From Eretmocerus hayati (Eukaryota > Arthropoda > Insecta > Hymenoptera > Aphelinidae), in contig CM056742.1 of the NCBI GenBank assembly GCA_029851415.1, forward strand, positions 62,568,454 to 62,632,453: DNA of 64,000 nucleotides, given 5' to 3'. The notes beneath the pieces were generated by a model. That model was not told the DNA's origin and did no database searches. It saw nothing but the letters and a program-made list of their open reading frames with translations. The position numbers and the translations under genes were made by a program. The first letter of the stretch is position 1. Every line of letters begins with the position of its first letter. Shown piece by piece: positions 12,871 to 26,000 of the stretch.

Positions 12871-15324
12871 ATCAGCATCAAAACCAAAAATTCTTTCCAT
12901 AGAGTCTTTGAAACCCGCTTGGGCTGGCTCACACCAAAATATTCTTCTCTCAATGAGGAGCAGACGAATCAGTTTGGGTGGATAATTCACACAATTCAGA
13001 GTTCCCTCATTCCTCAAAAACCTTCTCTTATATACAAGCACGATTATAAGTGGAGTTGGGAGTCTCCGCATCGACTCAAGTCATATGCCATAAATTCATC
13101 CCGATTTCTCAGATTTCTTTGCTTATGATAAGAAAATATTCATCTTGGAATTGATCACAGAGCTCATCATAAGGGGGATGATTTTTATGAATCGAATATA
13201 TGTAGGAAATTCTTTTGTTTTGCTACATGGTCAACTATTTTTACAGTTCATGATTTTCAATTTCAGAAGTTTCAATGATTACCATAACGAAGTTTTGAAA
13301 AATCTTTCCCCTTCCCACTTCATTTCTTCCAGAAGTCTAACTTGGCAAGTATGACCATCCTTTCTCCCATAGCTTTATCTGGGATCGAAGCATAATAGAC
13401 TTTAGGGAAAATCATCGCCATCGTGTGCAAAAATGGGCTCATGGAATTTTTTTGCGGGATCCTCACCGCAAGGCTCTTTTTTTCCCTAGTGATGCAGGTT
13501 TCTAAGCCCGAATCCGGTGCAAAATTATTTAAACCGGAATTGTTTAAACAAATTATAAGAATGACTCATTTCTGTCCGAAACAATTCTCATCAGGTAATC
13601 AGAGACATTTTGAACAAAAAGTTAGACTTGTCATTTTTCTCTAGGAGGCATCATTCCTGAGCTATGAGCATTTTGAAATCCCTGGTAGAAAAGTGACCTA
13701 TTTTTATGGCCACCCATGCAGTATATAGATATAGTAACAATGCAATTAGGTTCAACTTGGCCAGTTTCTGGCCAATGAATGCTCACAATTTCTACCAGGC
13801 GTTGGAAAAACACGAATCTTGCTCTCATTAACGTTGATTAACACATTCGCTGTGACGAGTTCCACCGGCAGGACCCGCGATTTTTCATTTTTCAATCTTC
13901 ACTCAATTAGCTTTGCTTAAAAAATTCTTCCGAAAAATCTATCGTGGTGGTTCACTCCAGTAAGGGCAAGAACAATGAGCCAAAAAAAAGTTCAACTCCA
14001 TATGAGCGTTTCTACTGGGTTGCGATGGTCCAATTCATGGCTGGGATAGAATTACGGGAAAACAGCGTCGCAACGAACGTGTTAGAAGCAACAACCGAAC
14101 GAAACATCAATGCTTCTAGGAGACAAATCTGTTCCGTCCTAGGATGTCTCCTACAAGATCCGAAGCAATAATTGATGTTCCCGGCCGGGAACCAGTCGTT
14201 CCCAAAAGTATTCAATGGGCAGTTCCTAATGCAGTTCGTATTGGCTTTAAGAATAGTTCTGTGGGAATTTCAATAATTAGGGATCGAGAATGTACCAGCC
14301 CTAGAATTTAGGAGAATATTCCAAGGTGTATTTTTCGACTTTTTGCAAAATATCAAGCACTAACTAAGTCGCGCGCAGGTATCAATGTTCTTACATATCG
14401 GTACCATAAGGATATTACATGTAACGCGGTAGCGTCACACGGACCTGACATTTTGCCCCGAAAACTGATCTCACAGCTGAAAAGTTTTAGCTACAGGTTT
14501 GGAATTCCAGGAATTTTGATTTGACCCCCAAATACTTTGGAAAAATTACAAGGGCCTCTGTAGTTTTACGTCCAAGGGTCTGACTAGTATCACACGGACC
14601 AGACATGAAAATCTAGCAAGACTAAATTTCCACCAAAAGGTACTCCGCAAAGTGTGAGGATCAATTTTTCCTCGAGACTAGAAGGTATGGATGAAAATTG
14701 CGCCTGGCGATTTGATTCGAGAGAAAGTTGGTGCGGAAAGGCTTGGAATGAGGCAAATTAACTTTGCTTGAGGAAAATTTTAGGCGAAATTGCGTCACGA
14801 ACTGTAGGTGCTCAGCGCACTCACAAAATATGAACTTTTGGTCTTAGTGGCTGTTGAGATTTGCAGTACTCAATACTATTTTATTTGATAAATTTGCCCG
14901 CCTGGACCTCATCTGACGAGCCTCTTGTTGTCACTGTACACTCACATGCAGGGAGGAAAGGAGGAAGAACTACATCACACGGACCTGACATTTTGACCTT
15001 TTTTATGATGATATTTTTGGGTAGCCCTGGATAGAAAGACTAACGATTGCGCCAGAAAGAGCTCAATCAAAGTACATTAAAAATGATCTCAGAGGTCTTT
15101 TCCTCGGGCGTTTAAGCACTTAGTACAAGAAGGCATACATAATTCCAAAGTTTCCACTTAGGTACTTATATATATATCGGTCCACGGTATGTATAGCTAT
15201 ACTGTCGCAAGTAGAATCAGTTCATCGAACATTTTTGGAAAACTAGTGGTACCCGACCAGGAACATTAACTGGTGAATCTTGTCAATGGAGGGGGTCGTG
15301 TGGATTTTTATATACAAGCAGTGA
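12871..15324. other. No recognisable gene; mobile-element end at about 13308
   Basis: Sequence from about 13308 resembles the ends at 15330 and 51660: a C-rich start, then AGAAGT, then GGCAAGTATGA at 13344. It is thus another end of the same family. The short phrase CACACGGACC recurs at about 14435, 14590 and 14980, usually as part of TCACACGGACCTGACATTTTG, which hints at a degenerate dispersed repeat. I see no coding region. Confidence 0.45.
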
Positions 15325-16205
15325 GATTCCACCCCCCCCCCTCCACTCACTTCTCCAAGAAGTATAACCAGGCGAGTATGAGAGTGCCCTCCTTCCTGTT
15401 AATAGTTGAAATTATCTTTTGAAGAGACTTATCTGTTGGTGTTTCAATCATTGAAGTCATAACCGAACTAAATTTCCTCAGAAATACATGTGTATTACAC
15501 TTTTATGTTACTTACATACTGTTTGAGAATATCATATCTGGCGAATAGAGAAGGACCATAACAACTCTCTTGAGCACTATATCTGAACAATTCAATCTAA
15601 AAGGAAGATGATATGAGAATAACTTGTTGGAAACTATCTGAAAAAATTTGACCCAATAAAACAAATGAAATAAAGAAATGAATGAAATCTAGTAAATGAA
15701 AAGAGAATAACATGTCGATTACAATGTGGAAGAATTTAATCTAGTGGAAATAATGGAATGAAAAGAATCTGCCGAGTGATATCTCAAATCATTTGATCTA
15801 GTAAAAGATATGAAATCACTATAATTCAGTTCAGTACCGTCATCTTCCATCGATATTCGAAAGTATCATGATAATACATGCATATGGGATGATCAAATAT
15901 CAAGAGTTCGCTGTGTTCCACACGTGCAAAATGTATAATTTAGTCTAGACAACGGAGTGATATAAGATAAAGATAGTCGAGTATCTCTCATACATTCTTT
16001 TTCAAACATCAATAAATGAACTAATTTGGAATGAACGTCGAATTTCATGATAGTTCAGAGAATGAGACATACAAACGAGTCATGGACTCGTCTGGTTGAA
16101 ACCGTGATACGATACACAGGCTTTAGAGTAAGTGCCTTCATTTGTGGCCACTTATGGGAAGAATTTCCTTGCATACATCCTCATTTCTCCCACATACTTG
16201 CCAGA
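15325..16205 (+). repeat. Left arm of a large inverted repeat
   Basis: This arm pairs with the inverse complement of 29290-29800 (outer part) and 26830-27275 (inner part). It starts with a C run and the box AGAAGTATAACCAGGCGAGT (15361-15380), whose complement is near 29740-29765. The inner end is marked by ACAAACGAGTCATGGACTCG near 16072, matched near 26950. The arms look like long terminal inverted repeats of one DNA element. The LTR element at 16297-26460 landed in its interior. Confidence 0.8.
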
Positions 16206-16296
16206 ATCTTGCTAGATGCAGGGTTCAAAGTTGTCCAAGAGAGTCTAAGAATCTTCGGACTCATATACAACGACTTTCTTGCGTGTGCATTAGTAC

Positions 16297-16737
16297 TGTT
16301 ACGTTATTGGGGTTCTGGGTTTCCGTCTCTGATGCGGTACTGCCGCCCCAGAATATACAGAAGGGATTGGGTGTATAGAATGATCTTGACACGAGAATAA
16401 GATTGACTGTTACTTTATTCCACGGCTAGTATCTCAATGTAAAGAGACCTATCAAATGATTTGACTTCTACTGACAGGGCCAATCCGTGGCTGCGTTTAC
16501 CTGTCTCGCGTGACTGACTCGGACCGTAAGCTCCCGAGTTAATACTAACGACTACTTATCCTAAAAAATGAACTCCCCAACTGAACTCTTGCAGTTCCTT
16601 AAATACAATCGGTGCGACCCCGATGTCGCACCGCGCAATGGATGGAGGGGCGCTCCAAATTTTCCCATTGCGATCATTCGGCTCGAGGCCTGTACGAGCC
16701 TCTCGCAACATCATTCATATATATAACATACACTACA
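16297..16737 (-). repeat. 3' LTR (left copy)
   Basis: 441 bases, with TG...CA ends. Nearly identical to 26001-26460 from about 16373 onward. The first 75 bases differ more between copies, with an indel. In the minus-strand orientation set by the primer site this is the downstream LTR. No clean polypurine tract is seen at 16738-16775; only a short GGAGGG (minus strand) is present. Confidence 0.88.
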
Positions 16738-17849
16738 CGTCCGAAGCTACGCATTTACCCTCCGGGGTAAATTTTTCATAACTATAAATCTCGATTTTTC
16801 ATGATTCAACTCAAGGACTTGGTCCAGCTTGCACTGAATTTGCCAAAACAATTTTCATTCAACAATAATTCTCGTTATGTTTTACAGCTAAATTATCTGG
16901 AATCATGGTTTGCTGACTAGGTGAATAAGAAATTAGATATAAAACATCAATTTACGCTAGGTTAGATGAAACTCCGAGTGGTGATTACATAATCAAAAAT
17001 ATGCCGAGAGGTTACCAAAAATTTCTCTACTTGCGCAAAATTGGTGAAATTTCAGAACTATTTACGTATTCCTAGATGCCCTCAGCATGCGTGAGAATAA
17101 TATTCCATCTCTTCTAAGCCCTAACGAAAAAATGACATTCTTCGTGAATTAGATTGTTTACAACGAAGACTTACTTCTAGCGTGATTGTATACATTCATT
17201 AAAAGTACCCGTGACTTAAACTCTAAATCTAACGATCTACAAAATAACCCGATCTGAATGATTTTATGATAACAATAACCATAGGTCTCTTTCTTCAATT
17301 ATACTCCGTGCGTAAATAAACAAAAGTGAGTCTTCTTGATGTTGTTTTCTTAATTCTTCAGGTCAGTTTTCAATCAGCTTGGCTATTTTATATTGCTTGT
17401 GTGTTTGATTTCTCCGACATCTCCTCAGATATATTTTCAATATTTCAATTGCAATGTTTCCAGTGATCGCATCATTCACTGCTTATCTCGTTGGGATATA
17501 TTCAATTTTTGCTCCAATTCTTTTGATAATATTGTTTATTTTTCCTCCGAATAATATAGTTTTCATCAGGATAATCATTTTTCATCTTCAGAACGATTCG
17601 AATATCCTCTGTTATGACGTGGGTTTTCCTGAAACAGTCTTCAAATGATGAGTGGAGAGGGACCCCCCAGGCGAAGGACTTTCGTAAAAAAAATGCAATC
17701 ACTGAATTTCATCGATCATTTGTCGCTGTTGTTATCAATTCGTTCAATTTTTATAATGAAAATTTATCTCCATGTCTTTTGACTCGTAAACTGCTCGCGT
17801 CCTGATCGACCGACGCTGAAATTTTCATAAAAATCTTTTCAAAGCATAA

Positions 17850-18720
17850 TATTTAAGTAAAATGGTGATTTTTTGTAAAACTCTAGATCAATCGATGATT
17901 AGTCTCCAGTAGTCTCAGTTTTCCTAATTCAGTAATGAAAGTCCTTCGAAATTTCTTTTGGGGCGTGCGTTCTTTGGATTTGAACTGACCGACGCTCATT
18001 TTTTGAAAAATATGGCTCATTTGCTTCGAGATGGTGAAATTTTTTAATTTTCTGCAAAGTTCTATATGAACGGATGATTTTCAAATGCTGAAGTTGTTTT
18101 CTCATAACTGGATCTAAATATTTGAGCATTCTATCTCAAATTGATTCTATTACTCGAATTTAATTTGACCAACGTTGATTTTTGGAAAAATTCGGCTCAT
18201 CGGCTTCGAAATGGTGAAATTTTTTAATTTTTCGCAAAGTTCTATATGAACGGATGATTTTCAAATGCTGAAGTTGTTTTCTCATAACTGGATCTGAATA
18301 TTTAAGCATTCTATCTCAAATTGATTCTATTACTCGAATTCAATTTGACCGACGATGATTTTTGGAAAAATTCGGCTCATCGGCTTCGAAATGGTGAAAT
18401 TTTTTAATTTTTCGCAAAGTTCTATATGAACGGATGATTTTCAAATGCTGAAGTTGTTTCCTCATAACTGGATCTAAATATTTGAGGATTCTCTCTCGAA
18501 TTGATTCTATTACTCGAATTGAATTTGACCGACGTTGATTTTTGGAAAAATTCGGCTTATCGACTTCGTGATGGACGAAATTTTGAGTTTCTCGTGAGGT
18601 TCTATATGAATGGATGTTTTTCTTGTGCTAAGTGATTTTTCGATGAATGAATATGAATATTTTAGGATTCTATCTCGAATTGATCCTATAACTCGAGTTC
18701 AATTTGACCGACATTGATTT
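17850..18720. repeat. 180-bp tandem array
   Basis: Units repeat every 180 bases: TCTATATGAACGGATGATTT lies at 18061, 18241 and 18421, and a diverged form is at 18601. A weaker unit precedes these. Each unit also carries TTTGACCGACGTTGATTTTT or a close form. Neighbouring units are the most alike, as expected for tandem duplication. It lies in the non-coding interior of the LTR element. Confidence 0.93.
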
Positions 18721-20314
18721 TCAAAAAATTCATTCTGTATATCATCACTACGTCATTCATATATCTCGCAGGTCTGGTGGCACTTGTAGCCTCGGCATTT
18801 AACACATTATACACGTGCTTGTATTACTACGCAGAGTGGATTTTTGTGGATAAGCAACTTTGCTCTCTCGTAGTACGGTCAATAGACTCGTGAATGCTGA
18901 CGCAGCGCATATATTGTCGGGAATTCGGTTGTTCTCCGTACTAATATCAGCCTGTCGGTGGTAACGTGGGTTCGATTCATTATATTACGGGGATTTCTCT
19001 GAACTTTGCATGGATCAATACGCAATTCTGATTGCGGAAATCACTGTTCTCTATTTTCAAACAGCACGACAGCATACTGTGGCTACATGTTACGCGTGAA
19101 AATAGTTGAAACCTATGAAAATTTGGCTCAAAGAAAAATACGCGATTTTATTGGGCATTTTTGACGATTCTCTATCGCATGGGAATAAATGGATCAAATT
19201 CCTTGTTCTCGGGCATCGTGCAAGATAAGGACATGTATCTTGGCTCAAGATGGAGGTATCTGATACTATTACTTGCATAAATGGTGAAATAGCCGAACGC
19301 CATTACCTTTGAATGGATTTCAAATCATAGAATATTGTTTTTTGTAAAATCGGATCTGGATTTGTATCACGTAGGATTTGAATGTATATTTCAAATTTCT
19401 GACGATATTGATGCATCAATCAGCTCGATTAATGCGAATTGAGCATTTTCAAATAGTTTTACCATCAAAATGAGTATTCCCGGAAGAATGCTTGAGAAAA
19501 ACATTGAAAATGACGTTTGGGAAATACGTCATTGGATCCTATGCGAATTGACGTGAAATATTCGGCTTCTTTTTTTTTTCTTTAATGTATTTTATAAATT
19601 ATCCTGATTGATAAATGAAAAAAATGGGAGACTGAGGTCCATTGTGACCTCCGATATGAAAGACGCACCTGGCGAACCAACAAAGAATTTGCTTTATCGG
19701 GATTTCCCCAAAGGAAGGCGTAAAAATTCTACTGTTATCATTGCTCAAATTTCGATTTATTGTAGTACTAATTGAGCTATTGATCAGAAAGAGGTGATGC
19801 AATCCTCGATATCTCTGTGCATAGTTCTGAGAGAGAAAAGAAAATTTCACGCGTTTGCAATCTATTCGATGTCAACAGGGAAATATGAATTTGATCTGCA
19901 TGCTCGAGTTGGTGCAATGCACCCACATTTCGAGTGAACTGCGTCGGAATATTTATATTTACTGTGCTCATCGGGCACTATTATTCCTCTCAAATGATAA
20001 AAGTCTATTTACTGCTCTCTTTTGAGCTTCATATCACTAGCTCAAAAACCCTCATTGTGATTGAGTGATTCCACGTTCTAAAATCATGGGACGACTGGAT
20101 GATTTGGATATGATTCAACAGTGTGAGAATGTATATTGTGTCAGTGTATTGGTACAATTTTCTTCGTGAACTGCTGCCAATTTTCTTCGTTTCTTCTTCT
20201 CCAATCAGTAATCAAATTTATGCTTTTATATTCTTTACTTGATTTTATCTTCGATGAATTTCCTTCTTCACCCTTGTGTGAACAGAATTTTGGTCCGAAT
20301 TCACTGTTACAGTG

Positions 20315-20525
20315 AAGAACGCATGTTGAAATGTCTAGACACGTAAGGACTATTCCATGTCAGGCCTCTTTCGCATAGCGCGAAAACGCATGCTGAAGTA
20401 GCCAGACACGTAAACGCCACTCCGTGTCAGGCCTCTTTTACGTTGAGCGAAAAACGCATGCTAAAGTAGCCAGACACGTAAAGCCTTCTCCGTGTCAGGC
20501 CTCTTTTGCATTGAGCGAAAAACGC
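20315..20525. repeat. About 66-bp tandem array, three units
   Basis: Each unit has CAGACACGTAA followed about 15 bases later by GTGTCAGGCCTCTTT and then GCGAAAAACGCATG. The paired GACACG/CGTGTC parts could form a hairpin within each unit. It lies directly before the next array. Confidence 0.9.
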
Positions 20526-20860
20526 TCGTGATTCAGTCATAGGTTTTCGAGTGTATGAGTTTTGTCTAGAACTAACAATGATTTGGTCATGGATTTTTGT
20601 AGTGTACAGAGTCTTGTACAGAACTTACTGTAATTCAGCAATGGATATTTGTAATGTCCGGAGTTTTGTCCCGGATTCGCTATGATTCAGTCATGGATTT
20701 TTGTAGTGTACAGAGTTGAGTCCAAAACTTACTATGATTCAGTCATGGATTTTTTCTAGTGTACAAAGTTTTGTCCAGAACTTACTATGATTCAGTCATG
20801 GATTTTTGTAATGTGCAGAGTTTAGACCGGAACTTGTCGTGATTTCTGGTGTTGATATCA
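20526..20860. repeat. About 60-bp tandem array, about six units
   Basis: Units carry ATGATTCAGTCATGGATTTT, a GTGTACAGAG-like block and a TCCAGAACTTACT-like block. They are diverged but in register. No ORF runs through the array. Confidence 0.9.
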
Positions 20861-21816
20861 ACAACTCAGTTGCCTCGTATCCTAAGAGTGCCTGTAATCA
20901 AGGATTCTTCCGAGTACTTGGTGCCCTTATCCTTCGTTGATGTCGGCTGGTGCTACCGAACAGACATCTCAACACTGTTGCTCATGTCGCTGTCGTTCTG
21001 TGGGTAGATTATTCTTGTCCTTATTGTCTCTTCTTATTTTATTCATTTTTTCCCTCGTGCAAGGTTCTTGATTCCTCGTTCAGTGTTGCTGCTCCGTGTA
21101 GTTGTGCGTCAGTTTTCATGTTCGTGTATAACATATAAGATATTTGGTTTAGAGTAGGGTTTTGGAGTTGATCTCAAGAACGGTAACTCATGTTCAACAT
21201 TGGGCCTTCAAGCAAGCGCATCCGAGTTACTTCGCGATCCTATTCCGAGACAGTTCTCGCATCGAAATTTTCATTCCAGGTCGATTCGAATGGATTGGCA
21301 GTTATTACTTGCAGTCATTCGATTAAAATTCTTGCATTACGTCTTTTATCACACCAGCTCACTTATTACACTCCAGACATCGTGTTTTACTAGATCTAGA
21401 ACGCGTTCCCCAACCTTCGTCTTGAGAATTCCCATAAAAATGAATTATTTGTTTATGACCATATCAACTATCAGTATTCTCTCTTCGTTCGCACCCGCGG
21501 TCTCGTCGTTCACTCGAATAATCTCCCAACTACACTGGACGTTGTTTCTAAGTTACTTTTAACTACAAAAATTCTGGCTGAGCATGATACTCATTTCACT
21601 ATCTTTTCATCTTTGGTATGTTATGAAACTTAGAATGAGGAAGAAACTGTCCAAAGAAAAACATCTTATAGATCCATATAAATCTTACAGATGATTGAAT
21701 ATTTACTGTTTGCATGAAGTTCTCATTATTAAAATAAAGCACGACGTTCTCTTCTTCATACCATTAAAATTGTACCTCATACAGGTTTTTCATCATCAGT
21801 CCGATTTCGGGTCATC

Positions 21817-22248
21817 GTGTCCGTTAGCTACGCGATAAAGAAAAAAAAAAAAAGAAAAGGAAAAAGATTTATACTGGATATTCTGTCTGTTAGTATGAGA
21901 GTTAGCCCCAATTTTCCTCAAATTACAACGTTCTTGGAATGGTACTCTTACTACAATAGAATTCAAGATTTGATCAGTGAGAACGCATGGCCCTATTGTT
22001 ATCTCTGAGTTTGAGTCAACCCTGAGTTATCATTGATCATTCAAGTCCATGTCAAGTTCCGCGTCCGTGAGCTACGCGAAAAAAAAGAAAGAAAAAAAAT
22101 CAAAATATGGCTTTTTCATTCCTTATAAACTACTCAAATTATCTCCCTTATTCAAATTTCCATTTCTTCCTAGACGTATATGTACTGAAAAGATCAAAAT
22201 CTGCTACATTAGAAGATATCGTAATCATCGCGTCCGTTAGCTACGCGA
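21817..22248. repeat. Three dispersed GCGTCCGTTAGCTACGCGA boxes
   Basis: Boxes lie at about 21817-21836, 22061-22079 and 22230-22248, in the same orientation at intervals of about 244 and 169 bases. Two are followed by A-rich tracts. They are GC-rich islands in AT-rich DNA. The role is unknown; protein-binding sites or decayed tandem units are possible. Confidence 0.75.
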
Positions 22249-22799
22249 TATATGAAAAATATCTCGAAATCAGTGTCTCATTGAGAGGTGCATCCTACCT
22301 CCGAAGTTGAGGCAATCTGCTGAGCCATTCAATTTATTAGTTCGTGATGAAATTCAACGCCTCAAAGTCGACATTATTTCAGCCTCTCGATGTGGCTAAA
22401 TTGCAACATTAACTACTTGCAACCTTGCAGTTCTGAAAATTATGGGTCATTCTATCCTAAACAATCTTCAAGTGACTTTCGTGCAGTTTTGCGCAATTGG
22501 CTCACGATTGATTGAAATTACGGATATAGGTCTTACAACGATGAGAGTTCCTACGACTGGTATTTTACTTGACTGAGGGCTGTCATTCTTACCGAATCAA
22601 ACTCGATTGTTTTGAATTCAAACGTATGCACTTCGAAAATGATGAGTTTTGTATGGAATCCCTATTCCGTCTACTGGCTACATTTTTCCGCGAAAATGCA
22701 ATCATTCTATCTCTTCAATCAGATGTCGCTCTTTCGAACGGATTTTTATATTTCACACAATTGTCAATGTGTCTCTGAGAACTTTGTTAACGTCAGATT

Positions 22800-23130
22800 T
22801 ATATCGGCTGTGACTCTCATCTCCACTAGAGACCGTGTTATCTCGAGCTAATGGTCCTAATTCGCGAAAATAATAAAACCGCTTCAAAGCCCTAGTTGCT
22901 GTGAGTATAAATATTTATTGCGTTCATTTCTTCGCTGGAGACCCTGTTAACTCGAACTGAAGAAGTAAAATTTCATCTCAAAGACCTTTTTAACTCCGAG
23001 GAAAATATCCATTGCACTCTATTTATCCGCTAGGTAGGCTCTGTTAGCTCGAGCTGAGAAAATAACTTTCCACAACCATAACAACTCTTCTCAAAGACTT
23101 TGTTGACTCCGTGGCTGTTATTATCATGAA
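22800..23130. repeat. Degenerate repeat around TGTTAACTCGAGCTGA
   Basis: Related phrases (GTGTTATCTCGAGCTAA, CTGTTAACTCGAACTGA, CTGTTAGCTCGAGCTGA) recur at roughly 115-base spacing. Divergence is high and unit borders are uncertain. Confidence 0.55.
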
Positions 23131-23743
23131 ATTTTTATTTATCAAAGCTGATTGATTTAAATTGGAAAATCCTCTAAAAGCAACGACAACCCCAAATTTC
23201 TACAGCTCTTACATTCCAAATTTTCATTAAAATGATCAATCAAATTGCTATTCCTTTACTCAAAATTCCATGCAGTTTGTAACTAACTATTCTTGCGAGT
23301 ATTGGGATAATTTCAACTGAATCTAGCATCATACTTATTTCTTCCTAGTTCTGGTAATGGACTCGGGATTTCCTGACTCTGTACCAAATTGACTTCCAAA
23401 ATCATCTTGATGATCTCCCAGAAACTCTCATTGATGCCTATGCTTGAAAAAAATATTCCGGATCACTTCATAAAACCCAAATTTAGAATTATAATGATAA
23501 TTACTCCATGGCCTTTTGCATAACCTGATGAATTGACAATCTTAAATTCCTGAACGACCCATGTTTGTTTTAGAGGCTGAGAAAAAAAATCTCTACTTTG
23601 AAAAATCAACCTGCACTTGAATTATTGATTAGGCTACTCTATGCGTGAAAATTAAATTACCTTAAACAATACCTTCACTCATCCAAGAGTTGCAAACTCG
23701 TGCTTTATTTCGAAAGATGAATCGCGATTGAAAAAATGTTACA

Positions 23744-25426
23744 TTATGCTGCGTATATTGACTGCGATTGGTGGGAATCACTTAACAACCAAGGTGGTTC
23801 CTCCCGAGGCGGCCTACTTCCAGCGATCATGCAACTAGACTTATTCTTTTCAAGAGCCATAAACCTGTCTAAGAAGTGTGAAATTAATCTTGATCTCGAG
23901 ATCACATTTTGATCGATGTCTGATTGAAGTGGACTACCGTGATATTCGTATGATTCCCTCAGCTCAGCAAAACGAATGTCCTCGTTCCTCGACACCATAT
24001 TTCCTGCTGATTCCCAATATTCCGAAATCTTATTCGAAGTGATAACTACTTGCTCAACACTCGGAATGACTTCAAGACATGACCCGATTTCACAAGACTC
24101 GTCCAAACCGATGGAATTGCATTCTTCGTTGCTTTCCTCAACTGACGCAACGAAATTCTTGTAATTAGGTGGGTGAAAATTTTCTCCCAGAGTAATGCTC
24201 ATTTTTGGTGAAGAAATTTGGTCTGGTTTATCCGAACGACTTGAAGTATCATTATAATTATCCTCCATATTTCCCGTTTCCTTGACGAAACCTACATGAT
24301 TGGAATGTGAACGATCAATTTTCGCGACGCATCTTGCTTTCGAACTTAGAATAGTATCCTTTGAGTCCAAATTACTCGAATCACTATTTGCAATAGGTTC
24401 TTCGACTAGTACCTGTCTATCAAAATCTTGGAACACGAACTCACCGCAATTCGGTCGGTCAGTATCGTTTGAGATCAAGAGTTTACAAGTTTTCGGAATG
24501 GATTCATCAATACTAATTTCCTCACAAGTTTGATCGTGATCATTATCACGATATGTTGCAGAATGAATTCCAGAATCCATATGGTCATTTTCGACTTCAT
24601 GGACTGATAATTTTGAAGGCTGTTCGTCCACCTGTCCAGAAGAAGGCAAATATATCCAATCAAAGAAAGAAGAAGGAGCATGTTTAATGGACTCGCGGTG
24701 CTGAGCGATTGAGGGTGTGGGTTGGAATTTGGAACTAGTTTGAGAATTTTGGATACCCTTGCGTATTTTCTTTGTCTCAATGGTTTTATATATCTCATAA
24801 CCGTTAGGATGCTTATAATATTCCGTAGATTCTATTATAATCACTTCCTCCATGGGAAAACTAAAGGGTTTTTCGTACGCTTCTAATAATACATTTCCCC
24901 TATCTTCGGACAAAATCTCCCTTAGTTGTCGATATCCTGTCTCGTCAGGTTTGAGACCAAATCTTCTGTAACATTCCTCTCCCGCGGGTTCTATCTCGAG
25001 AAAGTAGTTGTCGACCCAGAATCGTCGATTTCTCATTACAGGACACTCATCAGCAAGTATATGTTCCATAAGGATCGCAAACTTGTATGCACTATCTCTA
25101 GTTTCATTCGCTTGTCGGTTATAATTTTTGCAAATCAAGCCTGCGAGATCCAGGCGCTCAGCCTTATTTCCACAATACGTCTTCCATAAATTTATGTGCT
25201 CAGTGATATCGTCATCCGAAAGCTCAGTCGATCCATCTATCCACGCGACTACTTTTGGCCATGCGGGCTCATTCCAAAATTCGCGCGACCATTTGCAATC
25301 CTGCAACCACCCCGGATTTCCCTTGAACAATACTGTTAGTAGGGCTTGGCGCCTCCAAATCGTCTCGTCAACGAGTTCGTACTCTGCTGTGTCTGTCATT
25401 TCGATCGTATCAGTAGACATTTCCAT
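23744..25426 (-). CDS. Unknown 560-residue protein of the LTR element
   Basis: This is the only long intact ORF in the interior, on the strand set by the primer site. It begins about 550 bases after that site, where gag would be expected. The first 200 or so residues look folded, with many tryptophans and charged residues (DCKWSREFWNEPAWPKVV, RRFWVDNYFLEIEP). The rest is acidic, serine-rich and probably disordered, ending PPREEPPWLLS. I see no CCHC zinc knuckle, protease motif, signal peptide or membrane segment. It may be a diverged Gag or a captured host gene. I do not recognise the family. The start ATG is the first in frame. An intact 560-codon frame in a decayed neighbourhood suggests recent insertion or selection. 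Confidence 0.7.
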   Translation of the reverse strand: MEMSTDTIEMTDTAEYELVDETIWRRQALLTVLFKGNPGWLQDCKWSREFWNEPAWPKVVAWIDGSTELSDDDITEHINLWKTYCGNKAERLDLAGLICKNYNRQANETRDSAYKFAILMEHILADECPVMRNRRFWVDNYFLEIEPAGEECYRRFGLKPDETGYRQLREILSEDRGNVLLEAYEKPFSFPMEEVIIIESTEYYKHPNGYEIYKTIETKKIRKGIQNSQTSSKFQPTPSIAQHRESIKHAPSSFFDWIYLPSSGQVDEQPSKLSVHEVENDHMDSGIHSATYRDNDHDQTCEEISIDESIPKTCKLLISNDTDRPNCGEFVFQDFDRQVLVEEPIANSDSSNLDSKDTILSSKARCVAKIDRSHSNHVGFVKETGNMEDNYNDTSSRSDKPDQISSPKMSITLGENFHPPNYKNFVASVEESNEECNSIGLDESCEIGSCLEVIPSVEQVVITSNKISEYWESAGNMVSRNEDIRFAELRESYEYHGSPLQSDIDQNVISRSRLISHFLDRFMALEKNKSSCMIAGSRPPREEPPWLLSDSHQSQSIYAA

Positions 25427-25817
25427 TGTGCTAATTACTAAGACTCAAATGGGGTTCATTCCTTATAAATTTTTCTCTAAACGGTCTATCATAAGGTTTC
25501 TACTTTCTCTCAACCATGACCTCTGTGATAGAAAACCGTTTTCACTTTGACTACACATGAATGTACCCACTGAGTCAGATTCAATTATATTCAATTACAT
25601 AACTATGGAAAATGTCTATTGATCGTCATCCTCTCACAATATATGATGGCATTTACGTTACATTTTCCTCGATGACGACGGCGTTATGGCGTGGAGTTGG
25701 CTGTTGGTGGCTGACTTCCTTCTCTTTTCCTGGTGATGTTGTTGTTGGATGCTGCTGGACACTGTCTGCTGTTGTTGCTACTGCGGCGTTCCCTCCGGAT
25801 GTTGATTTGCACACTCA

Positions 25818-25836
25818 GCGCCAGTTTTTATGTTAT
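25818..25836 (-). repeat. Partial second copy of the LTR/primer-site junction
   Basis: GCGCCAGTTTTTATGTTA occurs here and again at 25988-26005, where it spans the primer site and LTR edge. The copy lacks the rest of the primer site and LTR. It could be a scar of aberrant strand transfer during reverse transcription. Confidence 0.6.
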
Positions 25837-25977
25837 CTGCCTTGGTCGTCTCACGCTTTCCTTACGATGTCCTCTGTTGATTTTATTGCGGGTCCTTGAT
25901 CGTTGAATATATGTCGTTGTTCGCAAATTTCCAACCGAATATTCTCCGAAAAAACAATCCTAACCTTTCAGACGAAA

Positions 25978-25993
25978 CCCACGTTGGGCGCCA
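25978..25993 (-). promoter_or_regulatory. Primer binding site, tRNA-Lys type
   Basis: On the minus strand it reads TGGCGCCCAACGTGGG, complementary to the 3' end of animal tRNA-Lys including CCA. It lies 7 bases inside the LTR at 26001. This fixes the element's orientation and marks the right LTR as the 5' one. Confidence 0.85.
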
Positions 25994-26000
25994 GTTTTTA

